Assembly (NCBI GenBank): GCA_963803155.1 | Contig: CAWDMN010000004.1 | Location: 113,899-177,898, forward strand | Origin: CAWDMN01 sp963803155 | GTDB lineage: Bacteria; Acidobacteriota; Terriglobia; Versatilivoradales; Versatilivoraceae | DNA length: 64,000 nt | Direction of reading: 5' to 3' | In this document: positions 34,587 to 43,943 of the stretch, in pieces | How the letters are laid out: every line of letters begins with the position of its first letter | How positions within the stretch are numbered: position 1 is the stretch's first letter | Position numbers and translations under genes: made by a program | The notes under the pieces: model-generated | Told to the model about the DNA's origin: nothing | Databases searched by the model: none | Seen by the model: the letters and a program-made list of their open reading frames with translations, nothing else

Positions 34587-37241
34587 GTGGATAGCAAGCT
34601 GACTAGTTTATGGGCAAAAACATCTAAGAATGGCGGCATAAGGTGGCATCCTCTTATTCTCCACCTGTTGGACGTGGCTGCCAGTGCGGAAGCCATTTTG
34701 GAGCGAGAGCCGGAATCGACTCGCAAAAGAATGGCGGAAATCTTGGGGATGCCGTGGGAAGAAGCAAAAGCGTGGCTCTTGCTCCTAATTGCCTGTCACG
34801 ATTTGGGGAAAGCCTGTCCAGGCTTTCAGCTTAAATGGCCCGAACTCGTAGCCGTTCTTGGACTGCAATTACCGCGTAGTCCAAATACTTCTATCAACCA
34901 TGCCTTCGTGAGTCAAATCGCTCTTGCTGAGCTATTGCGAGAATTGAATTGGCCTAATGACTTGGCGGAACAAGCGGCCGATGCCATGGGATGTCACCAC
35001 GGGAATCGGGCTTCTCCGAGCACTCTCGAAAATCTCGAAGGTGATCGGCGCGCCATTGGCGGAAAAGACTGGTTTCAGGCTCGGCGGGAACTCTTCAACA
35101 GCTTGCGGGAGATCTTCAAACCTTCCCGGATTCCTTCTAAGTTTAATCTCTCTGGTCCTGACTTTATGTTGTTGTCCGGGCTAACCAGCTTTGCCGACTG
35201 GATTGGATCCAACGAAGACTGGTTCACCTTTGGAATGCCAGAGGATTGTGAGGATTTGCAGGGATGGTGCCAAAAGCGCAGAGTAATTGCCGATCATGCT
35301 TTGGACTCAATTGGATGGCAATCCCGTGCTCCACTTTCCGTGGAGCCCAAGTCTTTTGAGCAGGTTTTTGAATTTGCTCCCCGCCCCTTGCAGCAAGTTA
35401 TTGCCGACGTTCTGGCTGATGTGAAGAAACCCATCATCCTGCTGGTGGAAGCTCCCATGGGTGAAGGGAAGACCGAGGCGGCTTTCTTCGCACATCTTGA
35501 ATTACAAAGACGTTTTGGACATCGCGGCTTGTATATCGCCTTGCCAACCAAGGCAACTGGCAATGCTATGTTCAAGCGAACTCTCAAATATCTTAGCAGC
35601 CAGGGAGAAAATCGGACGCTTGATTTGCAATTATTGCACGGTGCAACGCTTCTCAATGACACTTTTCAAAATTTACGAATTTCGGGTATCCACGATCCCG
35701 CGACAGGCGGCGAGATACGGGCAGGTGAATGGTTCACGCACAAGAAGCGGGCGCTCCTCTCGGAATATGGAGTGGGGACAGTGGATCAAGCTCTTCTGCC
35801 CATTCTTCCCGTCCGGCACAATTTCGTGCGTCTTTGGGGGCTGGCCAACCGTGTGGTGATTTTCGACGAAATTCACGCCTACGACGCCTACACAGGCACG
35901 CTTCTGATTCACCTGTTACGATGGCTGCAAGCTTTGGGTTCTTCGGTTGTGCTCCTCTCTGCGACTTTGCCGCCATCGATTCGTCAGGCGATCACAAAAG
36001 CAGTGGGAGGCAAGCTGCCTGACCAAGAAAAGGAATATCCTCGCCTCTCCATCTTTTGCCCTGGAGAGACAGTTCATCAAAGGCATTTCGAGGCCGACCC
36101 CGCTCGCCGCCAGACGGTGCGACTGATGAGGATTTCTGCGGACTTGCCTTCGCTTTACTCAGCGCTGATGGAGCATCTGGCCAAAGGCGGGATGGGATTG
36201 GCTCTCGTAAATACCGTGCAGCGGGCTCAGGATTTGTATGGCCTTTTCCCTGCGGGCGAACCACTGGAGCATGAAGGACATCGCACAGGAAAACGCTTGT
36301 CCGATGGGACGGAGGTGTTCCTCTTTCATGCGCGTTTCCCAGCGGAAAAACGCCAGCATCGCGAAGATTCCGCTTTAGAAACTTTCGGCGAAGGTGGAAA
36401 CAGAACCGGTAGCAAGATCCTGATTGCCACGCAAGTCGCGGAACAAAGTCTGGATTTGGACTTTGATTTGATTGTAACCGATCTCGCACCCATCGATCTT
36501 GTGCTCCAGCGCGCGGGGCGTTTGTGGCGGCACAAGCGAGAATCAAGACCTGTTGCCGCCCCGATTTTACTTGTCGCCGGACTGGCTGGCAATGAGCCGC
36601 CCTCATTTGAAAAGCCCTTGTGGTGGGGAGCTGTATACCGCGAAGACGTTCTCTTGCGCACCTGGAGTTTGCTCCATCCAAAAATAACCATCGTTCTTCC
36701 TGATGAGATCGACGCTATGGTTCAGGCGGTTTACCAGGAAGAAGTGGAGGTTGAGGATTCGTTGCGGGAGCGATTGGAAAAAGCTCTTGAGACTGGAGAA
36801 GGGGACACTTTTGCTAAACATATACAAGCGAACCAGGCGATCATCGGCTTACCCGACGATGCCTCGTGGAACGATCCCGCCAGATTTACCCTCTACGACG
36901 AAGATGAGGCTGGAGTGCACAGGACTCTTATGGCTCAAACCCGGTTAGGTGATGACGCCGTTGTTGTCATTCCATTGTGGGAGACAGATAAGTTTTTCCG
37001 CGAAATGACGCCGGACTTCGCTCAGGCCAAAACTTGGTTTCTACGAGCCCTGAGACTTTCGCGCCAATGTATAGTCAAGAAATTGAAAGCGCAGGGGATT
37101 CCTGAAGGATGGAAGAAAACGCCCCTCTTGCGAAACTGTTTTCCGCTCGAGCTGGATGTGCACAGTCAATGGATAGAGGATGCGACTGTGCGGTTGGATG
37201 AGGATTTGGGATTGGTGTACGAACAAAAGGAGGCTGAATGA
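34587..37241 (+). CDS. cas3: CRISPR-associated nuclease/helicase Cas3, type I-E
   Basis: The 884-residue protein begins with GTG. The N-terminal HD nuclease shows His26 in ILHLLDVA, His71-Asp72 in ACHDLGKACPGF and the later MGCHHG. The helicase follows with Walker A EAPMGEGKTEAAFFAHLELQ, the DEAD-like VIFDEIHAYDAYTG, LLSATLP, TQVAEQSLDLDFD and QRAGRLWRH. A C-terminal accessory domain completes it. Cas3 is recruited by Cascade after target binding and unwinds and shreds the DNA. All key residues are present. Its stop overlaps the start of cas8e by four bases. Confidence 0.96.
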   Translation: MDSKLTSLWAKTSKNGGIRWHPLILHLLDVAASAEAILEREPESTRKRMAEILGMPWEEAKAWLLLLIACHDLGKACPGFQLKWPELVAVLGLQLPRSPNTSINHAFVSQIALAELLRELNWPNDLAEQAADAMGCHHGNRASPSTLENLEGDRRAIGGKDWFQARRELFNSLREIFKPSRIPSKFNLSGPDFMLLSGLTSFADWIGSNEDWFTFGMPEDCEDLQGWCQKRRVIADHALDSIGWQSRAPLSVEPKSFEQVFEFAPRPLQQVIADVLADVKKPIILLVEAPMGEGKTEAAFFAHLELQRRFGHRGLYIALPTKATGNAMFKRTLKYLSSQGENRTLDLQLLHGATLLNDTFQNLRISGIHDPATGGEIRAGEWFTHKKRALLSEYGVGTVDQALLPILPVRHNFVRLWGLANRVVIFDEIHAYDAYTGTLLIHLLRWLQALGSSVVLLSATLPPSIRQAITKAVGGKLPDQEKEYPRLSIFCPGETVHQRHFEADPARRQTVRLMRISADLPSLYSALMEHLAKGGMGLALVNTVQRAQDLYGLFPAGEPLEHEGHRTGKRLSDGTEVFLFHARFPAEKRQHREDSALETFGEGGNRTGSKILIATQVAEQSLDLDFDLIVTDLAPIDLVLQRAGRLWRHKRESRPVAAPILLVAGLAGNEPPSFEKPLWWGAVYREDVLLRTWSLLHPKITIVLPDEIDAMVQAVYQEEVEVEDSLRERLEKALETGEGDTFAKHIQANQAIIGLPDDASWNDPARFTLYDEDEAGVHRTLMAQTRLGDDAVVVIPLWETDKFFREMTPDFAQAKTWFLRALRLSRQCIVKKLKAQGIPEGWKKTPLLRNCFPLELDVHSQWIEDATVRLDEDLGLVYEQKEAE

Positions 37242-38795
37242 GCCGATTCAACCTGATTGACGAGAAATGGATCCCCGTGCGCTTTCTCGACGGAACCCGC
37301 GACGAACTGGGCTTGGGCATCAAAGACACACTGCTGAGATCGAAAGAGATTGCCTTAATCGAAGACTCCTCCCCTTTGGTGGTGGCGGCACTACACCGCT
37401 TTCTGTTGGCCGTTTTGTACCGCGCCTTGGAGGGTCCAGCGGACATCGATAAAGCCAAGGCCCTCTTCAAGGATGGACTGCCGGACGATAGAATCATTGC
37501 CTACCTGGAAATATGGCGGGATCGGTTTTGGCTATTCGATGAAAAGTATCCATTTGCACAGGTTTCTTCCATCCCTGATTCGGAGATTGAGCCTTGGACG
37601 AAATTGACTGCAGAATTTAATGCCACGACTAACAAGGTTCTTTTCGATCATACAGACACAAAGAAGATGACCCCAATTTTGCCAAATTTTGCGGCCAGAT
37701 GGCTGATATCTACACTCAACTTCTCAGTTAGAGGGGGGCGAGGTTATAGGCCATCCCCTTCAGCAGATGGTGTGATCTGCATTCCAAATGGAAATGATCT
37801 ACATCAAACTCTTCTTGTTTCACTTGTTCCATATCCCAATCGCTGGGTAATGGAGTCTGATCTGCCAATCTGGGAAAGGGACTTAAAGCCGTATAAGGAA
37901 TTTAAGTCCGGCCAAGAACGAACCGCGACAGGATATGCTGACTTGTACACTTGGCAATCTCGGGCGATGCGGTTGGTTCCAACGGAAGATGGAAAAATCG
38001 AAAAGGTCGCCTTTATCCCTGGGGATGGTCATATAGATTCAGATCTCCGCGATCCAATGGTTCCCTATCGTGTTAGTAAAAATGCAGGGTTTGATCAAGT
38101 TGGATGGGAAGATCGCGGGCTTTGGAGAAGTTTCGATTCGCTTTTACCCGATGCTAATACATCTGAGGGTTTGGAACCACGTGTTGTTGACTATTTGGCG
38201 TCTCTTTCAAGATCAAGGTTGATTGGTCCTTCTATACCCTTCTTGGTGATCGGGCAAAAATTCAAGAATGCTGCAATTGAATTTTGGCGAATGGAGCGAT
38301 TCAAGCTTCCGTTAGACATATCATTGAATCGTTCAGTCAAATCAGAGATTCACCACATGCTGGAACAAGCTGAGGCTGCTGGCGACAGCCTGGAAAAAGC
38401 ACTTCGAGAATCCGGAAAGGCACTTATTACAAAAGGTGATCGAGATCTTATGCCCGAACAAATGGGTTGCAGGAAAATTGAAGCCTGGAGATTTAACGAA
38501 ATACGTAACGAGTTGTTACGCCTTACCACATTACTGGTCCGCTCTGGAGTCCAGATTTCACGAAATCTTACACGAGTATGCTATTGGCCGGGATACCGAT
38601 GCCATCTGCCAACTGTGGCTGAAATCAATCCGGGACGCTTTGAGGGCAGCTTGGGAGCAGCATAGCGCTTCGGTCTCCACAGGCGATGCCTGGGATATCC
38701 GTGCCCTCGTAAAAGCCGAAGGGCGGGTGCTGCGCAAACTGAAAGAACTGAACGATGAGATTATGAAACTCGAACCGCAGAAGGAGGAAGCATGA
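37238..38795 (+). pseudogene. cas8e: Cascade large subunit Cas8e (Cse1/CasA), frameshifted
   Basis: The first frame (37,238-38,665) gives FNLIDEKWIPVRFLDGTRDE and further Cse1-like text. It then loses the family pattern after about residue 400. The conserved C-terminal bundle (ALPHYWSALESRFHEILHEY up to LEPQKEEA) is in another frame that ends at 38,795. The shift corresponds to one extra base, probably in one of two AAAA runs near 38,431 or 38,473. A repaired protein would have about 518 residues, close to the E. coli 502. Cse1 recognises the PAM, so a true mutation would disable interference. A sequencing error is equally possible. Confidence 0.85.
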
Positions 38796-39310
38796 ACGGA
38801 TTCATTGAATGGTTGGAAAGCCTGAACGAAAAGGATACAAAGGTACGGGCGGCGCTACGAAGAAGCCTCGCTTTCGATCCTGGAGTCTTCATTGCAGCAT
38901 ATCCTTACGTCGAACCCTTCGTGAAGGATGAGGGCAATTCCTTCAGGCGCGATATGTTCTATCTGGTGGCCGGTCTCTGGGCTGCACATTGGCGACAAGG
39001 CAGAGCTGGGGTGCCCTTGCCCATTGGGAAAGCATGCGCGGCATACCTGACAGCAAGTGGATCCACGAGTACCGAGCGCCGTTTCATAACACTGCTTGAT
39101 GCCGATCCCGAACAGTTGCCTCACCGTTTGCGCCAAATGCTGGCGGTCCTCAAAGAGCAATCCATTGACTTCGACGACCTGTTGACGAGGCTCCTCTTCT
39201 GGAATGATGACCAAAAACACACTCAAAACGCCTGGGCTCGGGATTTCTACCGGAGTTTAAGCCAAGAGACAGATACTAAACGCCACACTGAAAAGGAGAC
39301 GAAAGAATGA
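38792..39310 (+). CDS. cse2: Cascade small subunit Cse2 (CasB)
   Basis: The 172-residue, mostly helical protein carries Cse2 marks: FIEWLESLN at the start, DMFYLVAGLWAAHWRQG in the middle and STERRFITLLDADPEQLPHR with LRQMLAVLKEQSIDFDDLLT. Two copies lie along the crRNA and contact the displaced strand. The start overlaps the end of the cas8e second frame by four bases (ATGA), which supports that frame as the native end of cas8e. Confidence 0.93.
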   Translation: MNGFIEWLESLNEKDTKVRAALRRSLAFDPGVFIAAYPYVEPFVKDEGNSFRRDMFYLVAGLWAAHWRQGRAGVPLPIGKACAAYLTASGSTSTERRFITLLDADPEQLPHRLRQMLAVLKEQSIDFDDLLTRLLFWNDDQKHTQNAWARDFYRSLSQETDTKRHTEKETKE

Positions 39311-40467
39311 AGACAATTGTCGAGATTCATGCCCTGCAAAATTTCGCACCGTCAAACCTTAACCGCGATGACACTGGTGCGCCCAAGGACGCCTTTTTTG
39401 GCGGCACCCGCCGCGCCCGGGTGTCCAGCCAGTGCCTCAAACGCTCGATACGGCAGCATTTTTTGGAATTGGCAGGCCACGATACGCTGGCATCCGATGA
39501 CGTGGCTTTCCGCACCAAACGCGTCTTGGATGCCCTGATAAAGGCCTTGTCCGGAAAGGGGCGGCCCGAAGCCGAGGCCGCTGCAAAAGCGCGCCTGGCA
39601 TTGGCGGCCATGGAGCTTTCAGTGAAGGAAGATGGAAAGAGCGAGTATCTTCTGTTTCTGGGGCAGCGTGAACTCTCCGGCATTGCCAATATTATCCATG
39701 ACAAATGGGATTCCATCACGGCTTCCAAAGTGGCAACAGAGGAGGGGAAAAAGCCAGGCAAAGCCAAAAAGCAGGCGGCTCAAAGTGCCGATCCCGAATT
39801 GAAAAAGGCTCTCGACAAAGTCTTCGACGGCGGAAAGGCCCTAGATATCGCCCTCTTCGGACGCATGCTGGCCGACATGCCCGAAAAAAACCAGTACGCC
39901 GCCTGTCAAGTTGCCCATGCCATATCGACTCATGCCGTTGAGCGGGAATTCGATTTCTATACCGCAGTGGATGATTTGAAGCCTGAGGACAATTCTGGGG
40001 CCGACATGATGGGCACCGTAGAGTTCAATTCGGCCTGTTTTTATCGCTATGCCGTGGTGGACTGGGAGAAGCTTGTGGAGAATCTCCAAGACGACACGGA
40101 ACTGGCGGCCAAGGGACTGCGGGCCTTTCTGGAAGGTTTCGTCGTGGCCGAGCCTACTGGCAAACAGAATTCCTTTGCCGCTCATAATCCGCCAGAGTTC
40201 GTAGCCGTCTCCGTGCGCCGCCATTCGGCGCCGCGCAATCTGGCCAATGCGTTTGAGACTGCCATCCGCGTAAAAAGGGATGAGTCCTTGACCAAAAAAT
40301 CCGCGGAAGAGTTGGCCAAGAAAGCTGTGACTCTGCAGGGCGCCTTTGGCGGAGAAGAAAAAACCTACGTCTTGAATCTCGCCCAAGCCGAGTTGAATGG
40401 CTTGGGAACCGCCGTGCATGGCTTGAAGGATCTTCTCGACAACGCCATTGCGGCCGTGCGGGGGTGA
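39307..40467 (+). CDS. cas7e: Cascade backbone protein Cas7e (Cse4/CasC)
   Basis: The 386-residue RAMP-fold protein starts with VEIHALQNFAPSNLNRDDTG and GTRRARVSSQCLKRSIRQHF, the classic Cas7e text. A charged insertion at about 140-165 (EEGKKPGKAKKQAA) is less usual. Six copies form the helical filament on the crRNA. The stop lies three bases before cas5e. The start overlaps cse2 by four bases. Confidence 0.96.
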   Translation: MKTIVEIHALQNFAPSNLNRDDTGAPKDAFFGGTRRARVSSQCLKRSIRQHFLELAGHDTLASDDVAFRTKRVLDALIKALSGKGRPEAEAAAKARLALAAMELSVKEDGKSEYLLFLGQRELSGIANIIHDKWDSITASKVATEEGKKPGKAKKQAAQSADPELKKALDKVFDGGKALDIALFGRMLADMPEKNQYAACQVAHAISTHAVEREFDFYTAVDDLKPEDNSGADMMGTVEFNSACFYRYAVVDWEKLVENLQDDTELAAKGLRAFLEGFVVAEPTGKQNSFAAHNPPEFVAVSVRRHSAPRNLANAFETAIRVKRDESLTKKSAEELAKKAVTLQGAFGGEEKTYVLNLAQAELNGLGTAVHGLKDLLDNAIAAVRG

Positions 40468-40470
40468 CCC

Positions 40471-41166
40471 ATGCCGACTTTATTGCTTCGTCTGGCCGGC
40501 CCCATGCAATCCTGGGGAACCACCAGCCGGTTTGACCAGCGGGATACCGGGAAGGAGCCCAGCAAGTCCGGCATGATTGGACTTCTGGCCGCCGCTTTGG
40601 GAATTGACCGCGAGAATTGGGTGGATTTGGAGCCACTGACGCGTCTATTCATGGGAGTTCGTCATGACCGCCCAGGAGTGCCTAAACGGGATTATCAAAC
40701 AGCAGGATGCGCTGAAACCGACATCATAATCAAGGCGGATGGAACACCGTCGAAGGATGGTGTTGTATCTCAGCGTTTCTACCTGGCCGATGCCGTGTTT
40801 CTGGTGGCATTGGAAGGAGAAGACCGCGCTCTTTTAACTAGGATTCAGGCAAAGCTGAAAGACCCAGTCTGGCCTCTTGCGCTGGGGCGGAAATCGTATT
40901 TACCTTCCGAACTTATTTGGATAGAAGACGGCTTGCAAGAAGCTTCGTTGTTGTACCTTTTGACCCACTGGCCATGGATCGCAACACAACGAAAATGGGA
41001 AGAGCTTCCCGCAAAGCTGCTGATTTCCTTGGAATCCCGAGACTGTGCTGGCGTGCTCAGGATGGATCAACCGTTATCTTCATTTGCCGAGCGGCGCTTT
41101 GGAGCACGCTTTGTCCGCTCGGAATGGATTCCCTTCTCCAAGGAGGTGTCTCATGTTCCTGCATAG
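40471..41166 (+). CDS. cas5e: Cascade subunit Cas5e (CasD)
   Basis: The 231-residue protein begins LLLRLAGPMQSWGTTSRFDQ and has KSGMIGLLAAALGIDR and the thumb-like VRHDRPGVPKRDYQTAG. It caps the 5' handle of the crRNA. Its last codons overlap the cas6e start by 14 bases, and its own DNA supplies the strong AAGGAGGT ribosome site for cas6e. Confidence 0.95.
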   Translation: MPTLLLRLAGPMQSWGTTSRFDQRDTGKEPSKSGMIGLLAAALGIDRENWVDLEPLTRLFMGVRHDRPGVPKRDYQTAGCAETDIIIKADGTPSKDGVVSQRFYLADAVFLVALEGEDRALLTRIQAKLKDPVWPLALGRKSYLPSELIWIEDGLQEASLLYLLTHWPWIATQRKWEELPAKLLISLESRDCAGVLRMDQPLSSFAERRFGARFVRSEWIPFSKEVSHVPA

Positions 41167-41824
41167 GATCCATCTTGATCCTCGTTGCCGGGAGGCCCGG
41201 CGCGATCTCGCCGATCCTTACCAGCTTCATTCCACGCTTTGCCGGGCCTTCAGTTCATCGGATAGAAAATGTCCTGCCGGGGAGTTCTTGTGGAGGCATG
41301 AGCCAGAAACCGATCGCGGCGGGCATCCACGACTTCTGGTGCAAGGCCGAACCCTCGCAAATTGGTCCAACATCGGCGTTCGGGGGTGGCTGGCGGAGGC
41401 CGATCCGGCGATCAACCTGCAAGAGCGTCTCAAACTCGACACACTCAAATCTGGACAACACTTCCGTTTCAGATTACGCGCCAACCCTTGTGTCACACGA
41501 GACGGCAAGCGTCTCGGGCTATTGCGATTGGCGGATCAAGAGAATTGGATAACACGAAAAGGAGAGTTACACGGTTTTATGCCGCAAGATCTTGCTTCCT
41601 TCGATTTATCAGAAAAACCCCGGGATCGAATCGATGTCCGGATTTCCCACGAGCAAATACTCCAAGGCAATCCGCGCGCGGGAAATCCGATCCGGATTTT
41701 TTCGGTCCTGTACGACGGAATTCTCACGGTGACCGAGCCGGACAAATTCAGAGATGCCTTGCTGGCCGGAATCGGCCATGGGAAAAGCATGGGGCTTGGC
41801 CTATTGTCGGTGGCACCAAGCTAA
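41153..41824 (+). CDS. cas6e: crRNA endonuclease Cas6e (CasE)
   Basis: The product is 223 residues from the ATG at 41153, with AAGGAGGT seven bases before it. The catalytic region DPYQLHSTLCRAF has the active His, as in E. coli YALHQWLW. The glycine-rich loop near the end (GIGHGKSMGLGLLSVAP) matches the family. It cuts each repeat transcript after the stem, leaving an ATGAACCG handle at the 5' end of the crRNA. It is the last Cascade gene before the inserted DUF559 cassette. Confidence 0.95.
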   Translation: MFLHRIHLDPRCREARRDLADPYQLHSTLCRAFSSSDRKCPAGEFLWRHEPETDRGGHPRLLVQGRTLANWSNIGVRGWLAEADPAINLQERLKLDTLKSGQHFRFRLRANPCVTRDGKRLGLLRLADQENWITRKGELHGFMPQDLASFDLSEKPRDRIDVRISHEQILQGNPRAGNPIRIFSVLYDGILTVTEPDKFRDALLAGIGHGKSMGLGLLSVAPS

Positions 41825-41937
41825 TGAAGAAGGTCCGCTGGCTCTCGACTATTTAACTCCGGCTGTGGATTGATGCTAGTGCGGCGGGTCAAGCCAAGAG
41901 AATAGCACGGCAGGATTGAGAAAGGCATGCGCTGGGA

Positions 41938-42063
41938 CCCCTCATCCGCCCGAAAAGCGGGCACCTTCTCCCCGCGGGCGGGGAGAAGGCGTACAAAGCG
42001 ATAAGACCCTCGCCCCACCCCAGTGGGGAGAGGGTGGTCCACTTTTATGGACCGGGTGAGGGG
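41938..42063 (+). repeat. REP-like repeat, copy 1 (left flank of DUF559 gene)
   Basis: The 126-bp element is bounded by CCCCTCA and TGAGGGG. It has two strong internal stems: CTTCTCCCCGC with GCGGGGAGAAG, and CCCTCGCCCC with GGGGAGAGGG. Copy 2 at 42,468-42,601 has the same order and orientation. The end lies 15 bases before the DUF559 start codon. Confidence 0.85.
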
Positions 42064-42078
42064 TCAGGGGAGGAGCTC

Positions 42079-42450
42079 ATGAAGGATCGCATCGCACAAG
42101 CTCGCCAGCTCCGGCATGAGCAGACGGAAGCGGAGTCCCGAGCATGGTGGCTGCTCCGCAACCGGGCATTGGAAGGATTCAAGTTTCGCCGCCAGCATCC
42201 GGCGGGATCCTTTTTCGCCGATTTCTGCTGCCCGGAATTGAAGTTGATTCTTGAGCTCGAGGGCAGCGTCCACTCGCAGCCTTCCGTGCTGAAAGCCGAT
42301 GCCAGGCGGGACGAGTATTTGAAAAAAGAGGGATATCGCGTAGTTCATTTCTCCAATGGCATGCTGCTCAAAGCTCAGGGAGTTTTCGTCGAAAAGGTAA
42401 AAGCGCTATGCGAGGAGAGGCAAAGGGAACTGGGGGGAAAACATGAGTAA
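42079..42450 (+). CDS. DUF559 (Vsr-like PD-(D/E)xK) endonuclease-domain protein
   Basis: The protein is 123 residues from the ATG at 42079, which has GGGGAGGAGC upstream. An earlier frame start lies inside the repeat and is unlikely. DUF559 marks are RHEQTEAESRAWWLLRNRAL, FKFRRQHPAGSFFADFCCPE and LILELEGSVHSQ. The usual active-site ELDG reads ELEG here, a conservative change. The family resembles very-short-patch-repair nucleases; its true role is not known. It sits between cas6e and cas1 within two direct REP-like repeats, so it was probably inserted as a cassette. Confidence 0.85.
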   Translation: MKDRIAQARQLRHEQTEAESRAWWLLRNRALEGFKFRRQHPAGSFFADFCCPELKLILELEGSVHSQPSVLKADARRDEYLKKEGYRVVHFSNGMLLKAQGVFVEKVKALCEERQRELGGKHE

Positions 42451-42467
42451 CGGAGCAGCGAAGCTTG

Positions 42468-42601
42468 CCCCTCATCCACCCGTCAGGTGACGGGTCCCCC
42501 TTCTCCCCGTCCAAAAGCGGACGGGGAGAAGGTACATTACGATAAGACCCTCGCCCCGCGCCAGCGGGGAGAGGGCAGGCGCACTAGCGCCGGGTGAGGG
42601 G
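42468..42601 (+). repeat. REP-like repeat, copy 2 (right flank of DUF559 gene)
   Basis: This 134-bp copy starts 17 bases after the DUF559 stop and ends with the same TGAGGGG edge as copy 1. Stems are CTTCTCCCCGTCC with GGACGGGGAGAAG, and CCCTCGCCCCGC with GCGGGGAGAGGG. The unextended cas1 frame reaches into it, but the native cas1 start lies beyond it. Confidence 0.85.
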
Positions 42602-42662
42602 AAAAGCCAAGCCGGACCGCCAGCACGACGGCGTCTTGCATTTGAAAAAGGAGCGAACCAAA

Positions 42663-43586
42663 TTGACCGAGCCGATCTTGCCGCCGCTGAAACCCCTTCC
42701 CATCAAGGATCGGATTTCGGTGATTTACGTGGAAAAAGGGAATCTGGATGTTTTGGATGGCGCTTTCGTGGTGGTGGACAAAACCGGAGTCCGGACTCAC
42801 CTGCCCGTGGGCGGCGTGGCCTGCCTGATGCTGGAGCCCGGGACCCGCGTGTCGCATGGGGCGGTGGTGTTGGCGGCACGGGTCGGCTGCCTGTTGGTCT
42901 GGATCGGAGAGGCGGGAGTCCGGCTTTATGCGGCTGGACAGCCCGGCGGCGCGCGGGCCGACCGGTTGCTCTACCAGGCGAAACTGGCTTTGGACGATGA
43001 CGCCCGGCTCAAGGTGGTGCGCAAAATGTATGCTTTTCGTTTTGGCGAGGAGCCGCCAGAACGGCGTAGCGTCGAGCAATTGCGCGGCATTGAAGGGGCT
43101 CGCGTCCGGAAAATGTATGAGCTGCTGGCCAAACAATACGGCGTCTCCTGGACGAACCGCAACTACGATTATTCGGAGTGGGGCAGCGGGGACCTGCCCA
43201 ACCGCTGCCTCTCTTCCGCCACCGCTTGCATCTACGGCATTTGTGAAGCCGCCATCCTCGCGGCCGGATACGCTCCAGCGGTGGGCTTCATCCATACGGG
43301 CAAGCCGCAATCGTTTGTCTACGATATTGGAGACCTTTTCAAGTTTGAAACCGTGGTCCCCGTGGCCTTTCGCATCGCCGCCCGGAAGCCTTTAGAGCCG
43401 GAACGGGAGGTGCGTCTTGCCTGCCGCGACTCGTTCCGGCAGAGCCGATTGCTGGACCGGATTATACCCACCATCGAGGAAATATTGGCGGCGGGAGGGT
43501 TGCAGGTTCCTGAGGCTCCGGAGGAGGCCGTGGAAATGGCCATCCCCAATAAGGAGGGTCTGGGCGATGCTGGTCATCGTGGTTGA
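42663..43586 (+). CDS. cas1: CRISPR integrase Cas1, type I-E
   Basis: The product is 307 residues from the TTG at 42663, which has AAGGAGCG upstream. This start gives the family N-terminus (LKPLPIKDRISVIYVEKGNL), whereas the frame start at 42594 would read through a repeat. Conserved text includes GTRVSHGAV, YAAGQPGGARADRLLYQAKL, SVEQLRGIEGARVRKMYELL and FVYDIGDLFKFETVVPVAF, with the metal-binding Glu, His and Asp residues in these last blocks. With Cas2 it inserts new spacers. E. coli Cas1 has 305 residues. It overlaps cas2 by 20 bases. Confidence 0.96.
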   Translation: MTEPILPPLKPLPIKDRISVIYVEKGNLDVLDGAFVVVDKTGVRTHLPVGGVACLMLEPGTRVSHGAVVLAARVGCLLVWIGEAGVRLYAAGQPGGARADRLLYQAKLALDDDARLKVVRKMYAFRFGEEPPERRSVEQLRGIEGARVRKMYELLAKQYGVSWTNRNYDYSEWGSGDLPNRCLSSATACIYGICEAAILAAGYAPAVGFIHTGKPQSFVYDIGDLFKFETVVPVAFRIAARKPLEPEREVRLACRDSFRQSRLLDRIIPTIEEILAAGGLQVPEAPEEAVEMAIPNKEGLGDAGHRG

Positions 43587-43887
43587 AAACGTTCCACCCC
43601 GGCTGCGCGGCCGCCTGGCCCTCTGGCTGCTGGAAGTGCGCGCCGGCGTCTATGTGGGAGATGTGTCGAAACGGGTGAGGGAAATGATTTGGGACAACCT
43701 GGAAAAAGGAATTGAAGAAGGAAATGCCGTCATGGCCTGGACCACCAATAACGAGTCCGGATTCGATTTCCTGACTCTGGGGAACAATCGGAGAATTCCC
43801 GTTGAGATGGATGGAATCAAGCTGGTTTCATTTCTTCCCGAGGGAGAAAAGGAGAAAGAGGCGGGATGTCAAAAGAGCCTCCAATAG
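43567..43887 (+). CDS. cas2: CRISPR adaptation protein Cas2, type I-E
   Basis: The product is 106 residues from the ATG at 43567. It reads MLVIVVENVPPRLRGRLALW, then LEVRAGVYVGDVSKRVREMI and NNESGFDFLTLGNNRR, which is the I-E (ygbF) type of Cas2 with an extended tail. As a dimer it bridges two Cas1 dimers and helps set spacer length. Its stop is 56 bases before the first repeat. Confidence 0.95.
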   Translation: MLVIVVENVPPRLRGRLALWLLEVRAGVYVGDVSKRVREMIWDNLEKGIEEGNAVMAWTTNNESGFDFLTLGNNRRIPVEMDGIKLVSFLPEGEKEKEAGCQKSLQ

Positions 43888-43943
43888 TCGGTAGATTTTT
43901 TTCGTTGGCAATCGGCTAGGATTTTCAACGAATTAGAAGAAGT
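43888..43943 (+). promoter_or_regulatory. CRISPR leader
   Basis: The 56-base AT-rich interval between cas2 and the first repeat is short for an I-E leader. TTTCAACGAATTA at 43923-43935 differs at one position from the IHF consensus WATCAANNNNTTR and lies 9-21 bases before the repeat, close to where IHF binds in E. coli. The leader may extend into the end of cas2. Confidence 0.6.

Noticed and set aside
42594..42662. Longer N-terminus for Cas1
   Set aside because: The extra codons come from the REP-like repeat, and the family homology and ribosome site fit the TTG at 42,663.
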